Positions 10,133 to 18,914 are shown, numbered from the stretch's first letter. The stretch is 64,000 nucleotides of DNA from Amycolatopsis sp. FDAARGOS 1241 (GCF_016889705.1 NZ_CP069526.1:5580001-5644000), one strand, 5' to 3'. Numbers and translations are program-made. Notes: generated by a model from the letters alone, not told the origin.

Positions 10133-11554
10133 GTGACCGAAGCACGCGTTCGCCGGTGGCGCCGAAGCCTCCGTCGTCCCCTCGTCGCCGTCGCCGGGGC
10201 CGCCCTGGTGCTCGGTGCGCTCGCAGCGCCGAGTGCGAGTGCCGAACCCGCCGACGATGTCCGGATCAACGAGGTGGTGACGACCGGCGACGTCAACGAC
10301 TCGATCGAGCTCTTCAACAAGAGCACCGCGACCGTGGACGTCTCGGGCTGGATCCTCAAGGACGACCAGAACAGCTCGAAGTACAAGATCGCCTCCGGCA
10401 CGACGCTGGCGCCCGGCGGGTTCCGAGCGTTCGACGTGCACAGCGCGTTCGGCCTCGGCTCCGACGACCAGGCCCGGCTCTATTTCGCCGACGGCACGAC
10501 GCTCGTCGACAGCTTCTCGTGGAGCCAGCACTCGAACCCTTCGTGGTCGCGCTGCCCCGACGGCACGGGCTCGTTCCACCAGGCCGCACTGACGCTGGGC
10601 GCCGCGAACGCGTGCGGCGGCTCGGGCCAGGGCACGTCTCCGGTCGCGTGGCCGGGCAGCGGGACGGTCTCGACGGCCGACGCGTCGAACGTCTTCGGTG
10701 AGGACCTCAGCGGTCTGTACCAGGAGGGCGGCGTCCTGTGGGCGGCGCAGAACTCCGGCAAGCTGTGGCGGCTCGTGTCGAACGGTTCGGGTGGCTGGCA
10801 GCCCGACGCGGCGTCGGGCTGGTCGACGGGCAAGCCGCTGCACTTCCCGAACGGGTCGGGCACGCCGGACGACGAAGCCGTGACCGTGACCGGTTCGGGC
10901 TCGCCGGCGGGCGTCTACGTGGCGACCGAACGCGACGGTGACAAGTCCGGCACGAGCCGGCTTTCCGTGCTGCGCTACGACGTCAGCGGCACCACCACGT
11001 CGCTGACCGCCGCGAAGGAGTGGAACCTGACCGCGGAACTGCCGTCGGTGGACGCCAACTCGGGCTTCGAAGGCCTGACGTGGGTGCCCGACTCGGCCCT
11101 GACCGCAGCCGGCTTCACGGATGCGTCCACGGGCGCCGCCTACTCCCCCGGCAGCTACGGCTCGCACACGGGCGGGGTCTTCTTCGTCGGCGTCGAAGGG
11201 ACCGGCATGGTCTACGGCTACGTACTGCAGGACTCCGGCGCCTTCACGCGCGTGGCCGCCTTCAGCACCGGCATGGCCGGCTTGATGGAACTCCAGTGGG
11301 AACCGCAGGCCTCCCACCTCTGGGCCGTCTGCGACGACACGTGCTCCGGCCAGCACCGGACGTTCGCGCTGTCGTCGGGATCGTTCACCCTCGCCGCGGT
11401 CTACAACCGGCCGAGCGGGATGTCGAACTACAACAACGAGGGCTTCTCCGTCGCGCCCGCGACCGAATGCTCAGGCGGGGCGAAGCCCGTGTATTGGTCG
11501 GATGACAGCAACGACGGCGGGCACGCGTTGCGGAAGGGCAGCATCAGCTGCTGA
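10133..11554 (+). CDS. Secreted lamin-tail-domain protein with a C-terminal propeller-like region
   Basis: 473 aa from GTG 10133; a GTG 33 bp upstream (10100) is in frame and cannot be excluded. A basic n-region (RRWRRSLRRP), hydrophobic core and ASA cleavage site make a signal peptide. Residues about 35-150 form a lamin-tail domain: VRINEVVTTGD, SIELFNKSTATVDVSGWILK, LAPGGFRAFDV, ARLYFADGTTLVDSFSW. The remainder (LSGLYQEGGVLWAAQNSGKL, GFEGLTWVPDSAL, YNNEGFSVAP) resembles the esterase-like/phytase-like beta-propeller family that binds or hydrolyses extracellular substrates. Activity is unknown. It ends before a shared bidirectional hairpin. Confidence 0.75.
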   Translation: MTEARVRRWRRSLRRPLVAVAGAALVLGALAAPSASAEPADDVRINEVVTTGDVNDSIELFNKSTATVDVSGWILKDDQNSSKYKIASGTTLAPGGFRAFDVHSAFGLGSDDQARLYFADGTTLVDSFSWSQHSNPSWSRCPDGTGSFHQAALTLGAANACGGSGQGTSPVAWPGSGTVSTADASNVFGEDLSGLYQEGGVLWAAQNSGKLWRLVSNGSGGWQPDAASGWSTGKPLHFPNGSGTPDDEAVTVTGSGSPAGVYVATERDGDKSGTSRLSVLRYDVSGTTTSLTAAKEWNLTAELPSVDANSGFEGLTWVPDSALTAAGFTDASTGAAYSPGSYGSHTGGVFFVGVEGTGMVYGYVLQDSGAFTRVAAFSTGMAGLMELQWEPQASHLWAVCDDTCSGQHRTFALSSGSFTLAAVYNRPSGMSNYNNEGFSVAPATECSGGAKPVYWSDDSNDGGHALRKGSISC

Positions 11555-11560
11555 GGTGCC

Positions 11561-11599
11561 GGCCTGTGGTCCCGGCCTGGGGGTCCGGGGCCACAGGCC
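11561..11599. terminator. Bidirectional terminator between convergent genes
   Basis: A 15-bp stem (GGCCTGTGGTCCCGG paired with CCGGGGCCACAGGCC, one T/G wobble) with a nine-base loop. It sits between the stop of the lamin-tail gene (11554) and the stop of the convergent methyltransferase gene (11612). Confidence 0.75.
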
Positions 11600-11611
11600 T
11601 TCCCTTCGGGG

Positions 11612-12226
11612 TCAGCGTTTTCGCGCCGCGAGGCGTTCGACCGTACCGAGTTTGCCGCGTTCCGCGCGCGTGATTTCGAAGCCCGTGGCCTGGACGTGCG
11701 GGAGGGGGCGGCGGGTCTGGTAGTCGCCGAGGGTGCGGACGGTGAAGTGCTCCAGGAGGCGCTGGCCCCACCGGATCGCGCGGTGGTGGCTGCCGATGTG
11801 GTCCAGCAACAGGAGGCGGCCGTCCGGGCGCAGGACGCGGTGCATCTCGGCGATGGCGGCGCGCTCGTCGGGGAAGCCGCACAGGCCGAGGGTGCAGACG
11901 ACGGTGTCGAAGGACGCGTCGGCGAACGGGAGGGACTGGGCGTCGCCCTCCTGGAGCGTCACGGTCAGGCCGAGGTCGCCGGCGCGCTCGCGGGCCAGGC
12001 GCAGCATGGCGGGGCTGAGGTCCAGGCCGGTCACGCGCACGCCGGCCGGGTACCAGGCCAGGTTGAGGCCCGTGCCGACGGCCACGTCGAGGACGTCGCC
12101 GCTCGCCTGGGCACAGACCCACTCGCGGCCGTCGCCGAACTGGAGCCGTTCGAGGACGCCGATGCTGCGGTCGTACCGCGGGGCGTACTTGTCCCACTGG
12201 CCGCGCAGCCACTCGAGGTCGGCCAC
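11612..12226 (-). CDS. Class I SAM-dependent methyltransferase
   Basis: 204 aa from GTG 12226, with GGAGG seven bases upstream; the longer frame upstream is not supported. Motif I is VLDVAVGTGLNLAWYP, the acidic residue after strand 2 is in VTGLDLSPAMLRLA, then EGDAQSLPFADASFDTVVC and EMHRVLRPDGRLLLLDH. These mark the Methyltransf_11/UbiE-like fold; the C-terminal region (HRAIRWGQRLLEHFTVR) is typical of phosphatidylethanolamine or small-molecule methyltransferases. Substrate not predictable. It is divergent from the LuxR-fusion gene. Confidence 0.8.
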   Translation of the reverse strand: MADLEWLRGQWDKYAPRYDRSIGVLERLQFGDGREWVCAQASGDVLDVAVGTGLNLAWYPAGVRVTGLDLSPAMLRLARERAGDLGLTVTLQEGDAQSLPFADASFDTVVCTLGLCGFPDERAAIAEMHRVLRPDGRLLLLDHIGSHHRAIRWGQRLLEHFTVRTLGDYQTRRPLPHVQATGFEITRAERGKLGTVERLAARKR

Positions 12227-12455
12227 GTCCGAACCTCCACTTCCCGAGATCGGCGACGGAGCAGATCCGATTCGGCCCTCGCGGCAAGCCGATGATCGGC
12301 TCCGCCCCGACTCTGTCGCCGCACGGAAGCCCCCGGCGAAGGTCCGAAAAGCCCGGTTGATCCCCGCCCACCTTACCTGGCCGAAACGCACGAGCAGCGC
12401 CGAACCGACGACCGTTTGGGATACTCCTCATCTGCCCGGTGAAGGGAGATGGCTG

Positions 12456-14078
12456 GTGACTCGGGGACAGCGGCGGTGGCTGCAGCCGGAGGGCGCGGCC
12501 GGGCACGGGAGTGACCAGGAGTTCTTCGAGCGGCGCACGGATCTGGTGCGGGTGGCCGAGCGGGCGGTGCGCAGCCTGCGAGGCCAGGCGGTCCGGTTCT
12601 TCGACACCGCGGACGGCACGGCGCGCCGGGTGAGCGTGGACGTGACCGACGGCGACGAGCGGCTCGCTCGGCTGGACGTCGTGGACGCGGAGGCGCCGTT
12701 CGGTTTGACGGTGCGGGAGCTGCAGGTCGCGACCTGCGTGGCGGGCGGGCTGGCCAACCAGGAGATCGCCGGGGCGCTCGACTGCGCGCGAAGGACCGTG
12801 GCGACGCACCTGGAGCACATCTTCACCAAGACCGGCGTGAACTCCCGTGCCACCGTCGCGACCCTGCTGGCCGAGCACGACGCGTACGCGGCGCCGCTCC
12901 CGGCGAAGGATCTGGTGCTGCCGGCCGCGCTCCTGGCACTGTTCGAAGAACGGCCCAGGAGAGCGCCACGGCGGGTGAAGCCACGGCCGGCCCTGATCGG
13001 GGCCGTGTACACGGCCGCGGCGGGCGCCGAGGCCGTCGCGATGCGGCGGGGCGACAAGCTGGCAATGACCGAGCTCAACGCGCGCGGCGGCGTCGCCGGG
13101 CGGGAAGTGGAGCACGTGGCGCTGGCGGCGACGCCGGAGGGACTGATGGACGCCGTGGCGGAGCTGACGGCACGCGGGGTCGACGCGGTCGTCTTCGGGA
13201 ACTTCCCCTTGCCGTACGCGCGGCCGGCCATCGCCGCCGCCGCGGCGGCCGGGGTGCCGGTGCTGCACAGCATGACCGGGCCCGCGCTGAGCGACGACGT
13301 GCACGCCGACCCGCGCGGCCTGGGCTCGGTGTTCCAGGTCTGCTCCACCGAGGCCGCGTACGTGCCCGGCCTCCTGCGGACACTGCCGCACCGGGGCCGG
13401 CTGGCGATCCTGCCGCGCGAGAGCACGTTCGACGCGTCGGTGCCGGAGCAGATCGCGCGCCACGCCGCGGCCGCGGGCTGGGAACTCGTGTACGCGGACC
13501 CGGTGCCCGATCACACGCGCGACTTCACCGACGTCGTGCGGCAGCTCGACCGCGTGCAGGCCGACGCCGTGTCGCTGTCGACGTTCCCCGAGGCGACGCT
13601 GAGCGCGTTCCTCACCGCCGCCGAGCCGCTGCGCGACCGGACCCTCGTGCACGTCGCGTGGTCGCCGGCCGCCCCCGGGTTCACCGAGCGGTTCCGGTCG
13701 CTGAGCGACGGGCTGGTCTGGTCGACGGTGATCGGCAACGTCGACACGCCCGCCTGTCACGCGTTTGAGCAGCGCTACCGCGCGGTCTACGGCGGCGAAC
13801 CCGGGCTGGGCGCGGCCGCGGTGCACTTCGACATGGTCAACGTGCTGGCCCACGTGTGGAGCCAGGTCAGCAGGCCGTGGGACTTCGCCGCGGTGCGCAA
13901 GCAGCTGCGCTCCGTCGCGTCGTTCGGGGTGACGGGCGCGCACCAGTTCCTCGGCCGCGGCCAGCGCGGCCTGTCCTACCCCGACGACACGGGCGACCCG
14001 ACGCGCGGGCACCCGCACCTCGTCTACCGCATCGAGGGCGGCACCCACCGCCGGCTGGCGCCGTCGCTGCTCACGTGA
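12456..14078 (+). CDS. LuxR-type HTH fused to a periplasmic-binding-protein-like sensor domain
   Basis: 540 aa from GTG 12456 (AAGGGAG eight bases upstream). Residues about 82-145 are a LuxR/GerE HTH: FGLTVRELQVATCVAGGLAN, QEIAGALDCARRTVATHLEH, TKTGVNSRATV. From about 178 to the end is a type I periplasmic-binding fold like the Leu/Ile/Val or amide binding proteins: IGAVYTAAAGAEAVAMRRGD, LAMTELNARGGVAGREV, GVDAVVFGNFPLPYARPAIA, VLHSMTGPALSDDVHADPRG, CHAFEQRYRAVYGGEPG. There is no signal peptide or membrane helix, so it is cytoplasmic, a one-component sensor analogous to LacI but with a LuxR HTH placed first. It converges, with an 8-bp overlap, on the catabolic operon at 14.1-18.8 kb, its likely but unproven target. 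Confidence 0.75.
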   Translation: MTRGQRRWLQPEGAAGHGSDQEFFERRTDLVRVAERAVRSLRGQAVRFFDTADGTARRVSVDVTDGDERLARLDVVDAEAPFGLTVRELQVATCVAGGLANQEIAGALDCARRTVATHLEHIFTKTGVNSRATVATLLAEHDAYAAPLPAKDLVLPAALLALFEERPRRAPRRVKPRPALIGAVYTAAAGAEAVAMRRGDKLAMTELNARGGVAGREVEHVALAATPEGLMDAVAELTARGVDAVVFGNFPLPYARPAIAAAAAAGVPVLHSMTGPALSDDVHADPRGLGSVFQVCSTEAAYVPGLLRTLPHRGRLAILPRESTFDASVPEQIARHAAAAGWELVYADPVPDHTRDFTDVVRQLDRVQADAVSLSTFPEATLSAFLTAAEPLRDRTLVHVAWSPAAPGFTERFRSLSDGLVWSTVIGNVDTPACHAFEQRYRAVYGGEPGLGAAAVHFDMVNVLAHVWSQVSRPWDFAAVRKQLRSVASFGVTGAHQFLGRGQRGLSYPDDTGDPTRGHPHLVYRIEGGTHRRLAPSLLT

Positions 14079-14775
14079 GCCACGACGGCGCGCCGACGGA
14101 CCCGATGCCATCCCCGCCGTCGACGGGCAAAGTGCGCCCGTTGACCCAGGACGCGTCGTCGCTCAGTAGCCACGCGACCGCGGCGGCCACCTCGTCCGCC
14201 CGTCCCAGCCGCCCGCTGACACCGGCCGCCTCGACGCCCTCCACGTAGGACCGCGGCACGGGGTTGAGCGCCGAGCCGACGTCGATGAACCCCGGTGCGA
14301 CGGCGTTGCACCGGATGCCGTCGCGCCCGTGCTCCAAAGCGAACGCGCGGACCAACGCGTCCAGCGCGGCCTTCGACGCGGCGTAGACGGCGGTGCCCGC
14401 CCGCGCCCGCACCGCCGCGCCGCTGCTGAGGAACAGCATCGTGCCGGGCCGGCCCACGGCCCGGCAGCCGCGCACGAACTGCGCGCCCGCGGCGAAGGCC
14501 GAGCGCGTGTTCACCGCCAGGACCCGGTCGAACAGGTCTTCATTACCGTCGGCCACGGGCGCCGCCGGGTACAGGCCGGCCGCGTGCACGAGCGCGTCGA
14601 ACCCGCCGCGCTCTTCCTGCAGGCGCGCGACGTGCGCCGCGACCACGTTTCGCTCGGCCAGGTCCAGCTCCGGCAGGTCGACGCCGGTCACCGACCAGCC
14701 GTCGGCCGTCAGCCGTGACCCGGCCGCTCGGCCCAGCCCACCGCGGGAACCCAGCAGCAGCACGGACTTCGCCAC
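14071..14775 (-). CDS. Short-chain dehydrogenase/reductase, last gene of the operon
   Basis: 234 aa from GTG 14775, eight bases after GAAGGA; another GTG at 14781 overlaps the previous stop. Coenzyme loop LLLGSRGGLGRAAG is a slightly unusual GxxGxG version. Other motifs: ALVHAAGLYPAAPV in place of NNAG, FLSSGAAVRARAGTAVYAAS with catalytic Ser and the YAASK tetrad, CNAVAPGFIDVG and GRTLPVDGGDGIG. It probably oxidises or reduces a hydroxyl or keto intermediate handled by the operon. The start is translationally coupled to the deacetylase upstream. Confidence 0.8.
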   Translation of the reverse strand: MAKSVLLLGSRGGLGRAAGSRLTADGWSVTGVDLPELDLAERNVVAAHVARLQEERGGFDALVHAAGLYPAAPVADGNEDLFDRVLAVNTRSAFAAGAQFVRGCRAVGRPGTMLFLSSGAAVRARAGTAVYAASKAALDALVRAFALEHGRDGIRCNAVAPGFIDVGSALNPVPRSYVEGVEAAGVSGRLGRADEVAAAVAWLLSDDASWVNGRTLPVDGGDGIGSVGAPSWLT

Positions 14776-14777
14776 GG

Positions 14778-15614
14778 TCACCGTCCTTCGAGGACGGTCC
14801 GGAACCGCCGCGCGACGTCGGCGCACCGCTCGAACTCCACCCCGAGCGACCGGCAGCCCGTGACGAACTTCTCCAGCGCCGCCATCCGCGCTCCGCGGCC
14901 GACGACCTGCGGGTGCAGCGTCACGGTCGCAACCCCATCCGGCACGGCCTCGCTCAGGTAGCGCACGTCGCGCAGGAACCGCTCGAACATCGCCTCCGGG
15001 TCCTGCAGCCCGGGCATCACGCCCTGGGACAGGCGCAGGTACTCCAGGTGCGGGTAGTCGTCGAGCGTCCACGACACCGGCAGCTCGACGATCGACGAGG
15101 GCCTCCCGAACCGGTAGGGCCCGGCCGGGTCGCACTCGTCGCCCGAGCGTGCGAAGTACGGTTCGAAGTCCGTGCCCATCAGGGAAGAGTCGTACTCGAC
15201 GCCGAGCTCGCCCAGGATCGCGACGGTGTTGTCGGTGAAGTCCCAGCTGGGCGTGCGGTGCCCGGCCGGCGGCGTGCCCGTGAGCTTCTCGATCAACGCG
15301 GCCGAACGCCGGTTCACGGCCAGCTCCGCGTCCCGGTCCAGAGTGGACACCGACTCGTGGGCGTAGCCGTGCAACGCGATTTCGTGCCCCGCTTCAGCGA
15401 TCGCCCCGCATTGGGCAGGATACGTCTCGAGGGTGTGCCCGGGGATGAAGAAGGTCGACGGCACGTCGTGGCGGCGCAGCAGGTCGAGGATGCGACCGAT
15501 CGCGTACGCGCCGAACTCGCCGCGCGACACCGGTCCAGGCGTCACCTGCCCGCGCGCGATCCACAGCGAAATGGCGTCGAAGTCGAAGGTGAGGCAGACG
15601 GTCGGGCGGGTCAT
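14778..15614 (-). CDS. Polysaccharide-deacetylase-fold hydrolase (PuuE/allantoinase-like)
   Basis: 278 aa from ATG 15614, overlapping the previous stop as ATGA. NodB-fold motifs: VCLTFDFDAISLW (motif 1, metal Asp), STFFIPGHTLETYP, GHEIALHGYAHESV (metal His pair), GHRTPSWDFTDNTVAILGEL and a C-terminal TVTLHPQVVGRGARM. The long substitutions and LHPQ.. end are typical of the cytosolic cyclic-amide/allantoinase-type members rather than secreted chitin deacetylases, and there is no signal peptide. It would act on an N-acyl, formamide or ring-amide bond of the operon substrate. Confidence 0.8.
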   Translation of the reverse strand: MTRPTVCLTFDFDAISLWIARGQVTPGPVSRGEFGAYAIGRILDLLRRHDVPSTFFIPGHTLETYPAQCGAIAEAGHEIALHGYAHESVSTLDRDAELAVNRRSAALIEKLTGTPPAGHRTPSWDFTDNTVAILGELGVEYDSSLMGTDFEPYFARSGDECDPAGPYRFGRPSSIVELPVSWTLDDYPHLEYLRLSQGVMPGLQDPEAMFERFLRDVRYLSEAVPDGVATVTLHPQVVGRGARMAALEKFVTGCRSLGVEFERCADVARRFRTVLEGR

Positions 15615-16750
15615 GCGACGGCGGCCTCCTCGGGCACGAATTCGGTGCGCGGCGCGGGTTTCCCGTCGAAGAGCCGGTCGAGCTCCCAGCGGGTGTAGGG
15701 GTGGCGGCTCGGCGGGCCGGGCGCGATCCACAGCACGCGGTCAGTGAGGTCCATGACCAGCGAGTACACGGTCGAGAAGTGCTCGGACTCCGGCAGGTCC
15801 GGGTCGGGGTGGCGGCAGATGCCGTCCGGGAACGACCATTCGTCGCGCAGCGTCGCGACGACGTCGGCCACCCGCACCCGCCGCTCCTCCAGCGCGGGTT
15901 CGAGCAGGTGCCGCGCCCGCACGGGCCGCAGCAGCGTCAGCGCGCTCGTGGCCGCCTTCTTGTCCTGCAAGGGAAGGGCAGCCTGGAAGTGGTTCGAGTG
16001 CGTGATCAGCCCCTGCTCCGGCAGCAGCACCCCGAAGACCCCAGGTGCGAGCTCGAAGTCGATCGACTCGCCGCCCGCGTCCGCGAGCAGCACGTTGCCC
16101 GACGAGATGCGCTCGACGGGCAGCAACCGCCTGTGCGCCACCGACATCGTCTTCGCCTGCAACGCCCCGCGCAGCAGGTAGTGGTACGGCACGCCGCGGC
16201 CGCCGTGGTCGCGGTCGGAGATCAGCAGGTTCGCGCACACACCCAGCCCCGCCGAGTTGAGGCCGCTCTTGGCGAGCATGCCCGCCTCGGTCAGCGACAG
16301 CACCGAGAACCCGGTTTCATCGCGGGTGGCCAGCAGGAACGTGACCTCGGCCTGTTCGGGGTGCCAGTCCCAGTTCTGCGCCAGCAGCGTGTGACCGTCG
16401 GCGGTGTAGCGCGGAAGCACGGACACCGAGGTGCAGCCTTCGTCGCGGTACCCGGTGCCATAGAGCATCTCGGTGCGCGCGTTGAGGGCCGCGAGGCGGT
16501 GCGCCGGGTGCCCCGAACCGTCGGCCATGCCGTGCAGCATCGCCGCGATTTCGGGCACGTAGGACTCCGCGACGTCGAGGTAGACGCGGCCCCAGCGGTC
16601 GATGTCGGCGTCCGACAACCCGGCGTCGTCGTGGAAGCGGCCGACGTACGTGGTGAGGCTGCGGTCGATCAGATCGGCGGTCCGCTCCCCCAGCTGCTGC
16701 CCCATCTGCCGGTAGCTGCCCTGCACGACGATCAGGCGTGGTTCGGTCAT
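15611..16750 (-). CDS. C45-family autoproteolytic acyltransferase/hydrolase
   Basis: 379 aa from ATG 16750 (GAGGGGTGAC just upstream), eight bp after the transporter stop. The Ntn-hydrolase site is RDEGCTSVSVLP at about residue 105: Cys becomes the N-terminal nucleophile after self-cleavage, as in isopenicillin-N acyltransferase (penicillin-forming family C45). Other family features are GSYRQMGQQLGER at the N-terminus, LLAQNWDWHPEQ, SLTEAGMLAKSGLNSAGLGV, GVPYHYLLRGAL and ITHSNHF. Such enzymes break or exchange amide-linked acyl groups. In this operon it likely hydrolyses an imported N-acyl compound. Confidence 0.82.
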   Translation of the reverse strand: MTEPRLIVVQGSYRQMGQQLGERTADLIDRSLTTYVGRFHDDAGLSDADIDRWGRVYLDVAESYVPEIAAMLHGMADGSGHPAHRLAALNARTEMLYGTGYRDEGCTSVSVLPRYTADGHTLLAQNWDWHPEQAEVTFLLATRDETGFSVLSLTEAGMLAKSGLNSAGLGVCANLLISDRDHGGRGVPYHYLLRGALQAKTMSVAHRRLLPVERISSGNVLLADAGGESIDFELAPGVFGVLLPEQGLITHSNHFQAALPLQDKKAATSALTLLRPVRARHLLEPALEERRVRVADVVATLRDEWSFPDGICRHPDPDLPESEHFSTVYSLVMDLTDRVLWIAPGPPSRHPYTRWELDRLFDGKPAPRTEFVPEEAAVA

Positions 16751-16758
16751 GTCACCCC

Positions 16759-18060
16759 TCATTTCAGTTCGGTGCGGTAGGTCTCGGGCATCAGGCAGAC
16801 CGTCACGAAGGTGATGATCGCCGCGGCGGTCGGCAGCGCGGCGACGACGAGCGCGTTGCCGGTGGCGTCGATGAGCGCGGTGGCGATGAACCCGGCGGTG
16901 CCGCCGAAGGCCATGACGGAGAAGTTGTAGCCGATGCCCAGGGCCGAGTAGCGGACGTTGGTCGGGAACAGCTCGGCCAGTGCCGCGGGTCCCGGTCCGG
17001 AGAACGCGGCGAGCACGAGCGCGATCAGGATCTGGCCGAGGTACGCACCGGCCGTGCTGCCGGTCTGGAACAGCCACATCACCGGGAACGTGAGCACGAT
17101 GAACCCGCCGGACCCGCTGAGCAGCAGCGGTTTGCGCCCGATCCGGTCGGACAGCACGCCGAAGAAGTAGATCCCGACGGTCAGCACGGCCAGGGCCACG
17201 AGGTTCGACGCCTGCGTCGTGCCGGCGTCGAGCTTCACCTGCGTCTTCAGGTGCGTCGGCAGGTAGGTGAGGAAGAAGAAGTACGCGACGGTCCAGCTGA
17301 CGGTGAAGAAGAACCCCAGCGCCATGGCCCGCTTCTGCGTGCGAAACGCCAGGCGAAGCGGGTTTTCGCTGACCTCGCCCGCCGCCTTCTCCGCCCGGTA
17401 GACCGGGGTGTCCTCGAGCCCGAACCGCAGCACGAGCGCCACCACAGCGGTGAGGGCGCCGATGAGGAACGGCACGCGCCAGCCGAAGTCGCGCATGCTC
17501 TGCGCCGACCACAACAGCGAGTTCAGCGCGACGACCCCGGCGGCGACCAGGAACCCGGCGGCGGTGCTGACCTGGTTGAGGCTGCCGTAGCGACCGCGCT
17601 TCTCCTTCTCGGCGTACTCGACGAGCATCGTCGCCGACCCCGCCCACTCGCCCGCGACGGCGAAGCCCTGGAACAGGCGCAACACGACGAGCAGGATGGG
17701 CGCGGCGACGCCGACCGTCGAATACCCGGGCAGCACGCCGACGAGCACGGTCGCGGCGCCCATCAGCACCACGCTCAGGATCAGCGCGGGCCGCCGGCCC
17801 GCCTTGTCGCCGAGGTGGCCGAACACCACCGTGCCCAGCGGGCGGGCGAGGAAGCCGACCGCGAACACCGCGAACGTCGACAGCAACCCGGAAAACGAGT
17901 CGCCCGCGAAGAACGTCGCGGACAGGTAGACAGCCGAATAGGCGTAGACGAGGTTGTCGTACTGCTCCAGGAGGTTGCCGATGCTGCTCGAAACGAGTGC
18001 GCGGAGCTGGAGTCTCGGGGCACGGGCGTCGGTCGCGGACCGGGCGCTGCGGGTGGTCAT
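16759..18060 (-). CDS. MFS transporter, metabolite:H+ symporter (MHS) family
   Basis: 433 aa with twelve predicted hydrophobic helices. MHS hallmarks: SSIGNLLEQYDNLVYAYSA in helix 1, GFLARPLGTVVFGHLGDKAG RRP (loop 2-3), RLFQGFAVAGEWAGS in helix 4, SLNQVSTAAGFLVAAG, and FGVLSDRIGRKPLL in the second half. MHS members import organic acids, betaines or similar small anions with protons. Gap of 31 bp after the upstream SDR and 8 bp before the C45 gene argues for one transcript. The residue block RPLGT..FG.LGDK.GR is intact, so it should be functional. Confidence 0.85.
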   Translation of the reverse strand: MTTRSARSATDARAPRLQLRALVSSSIGNLLEQYDNLVYAYSAVYLSATFFAGDSFSGLLSTFAVFAVGFLARPLGTVVFGHLGDKAGRRPALILSVVLMGAATVLVGVLPGYSTVGVAAPILLVVLRLFQGFAVAGEWAGSATMLVEYAEKEKRGRYGSLNQVSTAAGFLVAAGVVALNSLLWSAQSMRDFGWRVPFLIGALTAVVALVLRFGLEDTPVYRAEKAAGEVSENPLRLAFRTQKRAMALGFFFTVSWTVAYFFFLTYLPTHLKTQVKLDAGTTQASNLVALAVLTVGIYFFGVLSDRIGRKPLLLSGSGGFIVLTFPVMWLFQTGSTAGAYLGQILIALVLAAFSGPGPAALAELFPTNVRYSALGIGYNFSVMAFGGTAGFIATALIDATGNALVVAALPTAAAIITFVTVCLMPETYRTELK

Positions 18061-18091
18061 GGTTCCTCCGGCGATGCAGGTGGGGGACGGG

Positions 18092-18814
18092 TCAGGACGC
18101 CGCCAAGTACCCGCCGTCCACGGGCACCAGCGCGCCCGTGACGAACGAGGACTCCGGACCGGCGAGGAAGGCGAGCACGGCGGCGAGTTCGCCGAGCTCG
18201 CCCGAGCGCGCCATCGGGGCGCCGTCGACGCGGGCGCGCAGCGCGGCGGGCGGCAGGTTCTCCAGCAGGGGCGTGCGGAACACCCCGGGCAGCACGGCGT
18301 TGACGCGGATCCCGCGCGGCGCGAGCTCCACCGCGGCGACCTTGGTCAGCTGGTGCACGGCGGCCTTGCTCATCTGGTAGGCCACGGACGAGGGCACGGT
18401 CCCCTCGCCGCCGGGCGGCGTGGTGACGCCGTAGATGGAGCCGACGTTGACGACCGCGCCGCGGGTGGCGGCGAGGTCGTCGGCGAAGGTCTTGATGCCG
18501 CGCCACGGGCCGAACGCGTTGACGGCCAGCACGCGGGCGAAGTCGTCGTCGGCCGTGGTGAGCAGGTCGGCGCGCGCGCTGATGCCGGCGTTGTTGACCA
18601 GCAGTTCCAGGGTGCCGAAGTGCTCGTGCACGTGATCGCGCAGGCGGTCCCACGAAGCGGGGTCGGCCACGTCGTGGTGCACCCGGGCACGGTCGGTGCC
18701 GTCGAACACGAGGTCGGCGCGGACCACCCTCGCGCCCTGCTCGGCGAGCCGGTCGGCGAAGCAGCTGCCGATCCCCCCGGCGGCCCCGGTCACCAGGGCG
18801 AGCTTCCCGTCCAC
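18092..18814 (-). CDS. Short-chain dehydrogenase/reductase, first gene of the operon
   Basis: 240 aa from GTG 18814 with a strong GGAGGAG site five bases upstream. Classical SDR: LVTGAAGGIGSCFAD, LVNNAGISARADLL, NVGSIYGVTT with catalytic Ser, YQMSKAAVHQLTK with Tyr and Lys, RVNAVLPGVFRTPL and TGALVPVDGGYLAAS. NAD(P)-dependent alcohol/ketone conversion. It leads the order SDR, MHS importer, C45 hydrolase, deacetylase-fold hydrolase, SDR. The palindrome at 18873-18894 lies 59 bp upstream of this start and is the probable operator of the whole unit. Confidence 0.85.
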   Translation of the reverse strand: MDGKLALVTGAAGGIGSCFADRLAEQGARVVRADLVFDGTDRARVHHDVADPASWDRLRDHVHEHFGTLELLVNNAGISARADLLTTADDDFARVLAVNAFGPWRGIKTFADDLAATRGAVVNVGSIYGVTTPPGGEGTVPSSVAYQMSKAAVHQLTKVAAVELAPRGIRVNAVLPGVFRTPLLENLPPAALRARVDGAPMARSGELGELAAVLAFLAGPESSFVTGALVPVDGGYLAAS

Positions 18815-18872
18815 AGCTTCTCCTCCCGCTCGACGACGGTGCCGGGGAAGGTAGGCGCGGGGGCGCGGCGGT

Positions 18873-18894
18873 GCATCGGTCGTTCGACCGATGC
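18873..18894. promoter_or_regulatory. Perfect 22-bp palindrome, putative operator of the SDR-MHS-C45 operon
   Basis: GCATCGGTCG and CGACCGATGC are exact inverted arms separated by TT. It lies just upstream of the first gene of the minus-strand operon, where a repressor or activator dimer would bind. The half-site GGTCG resembles but differs in spacing from the ACCGATCGGT sites at 28 and 45-53 kb. The cognate regulator is unknown. Confidence 0.65.
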
Positions 18895-18914
18895 GCGGTG
18901 CCGGTCGAGGATCG

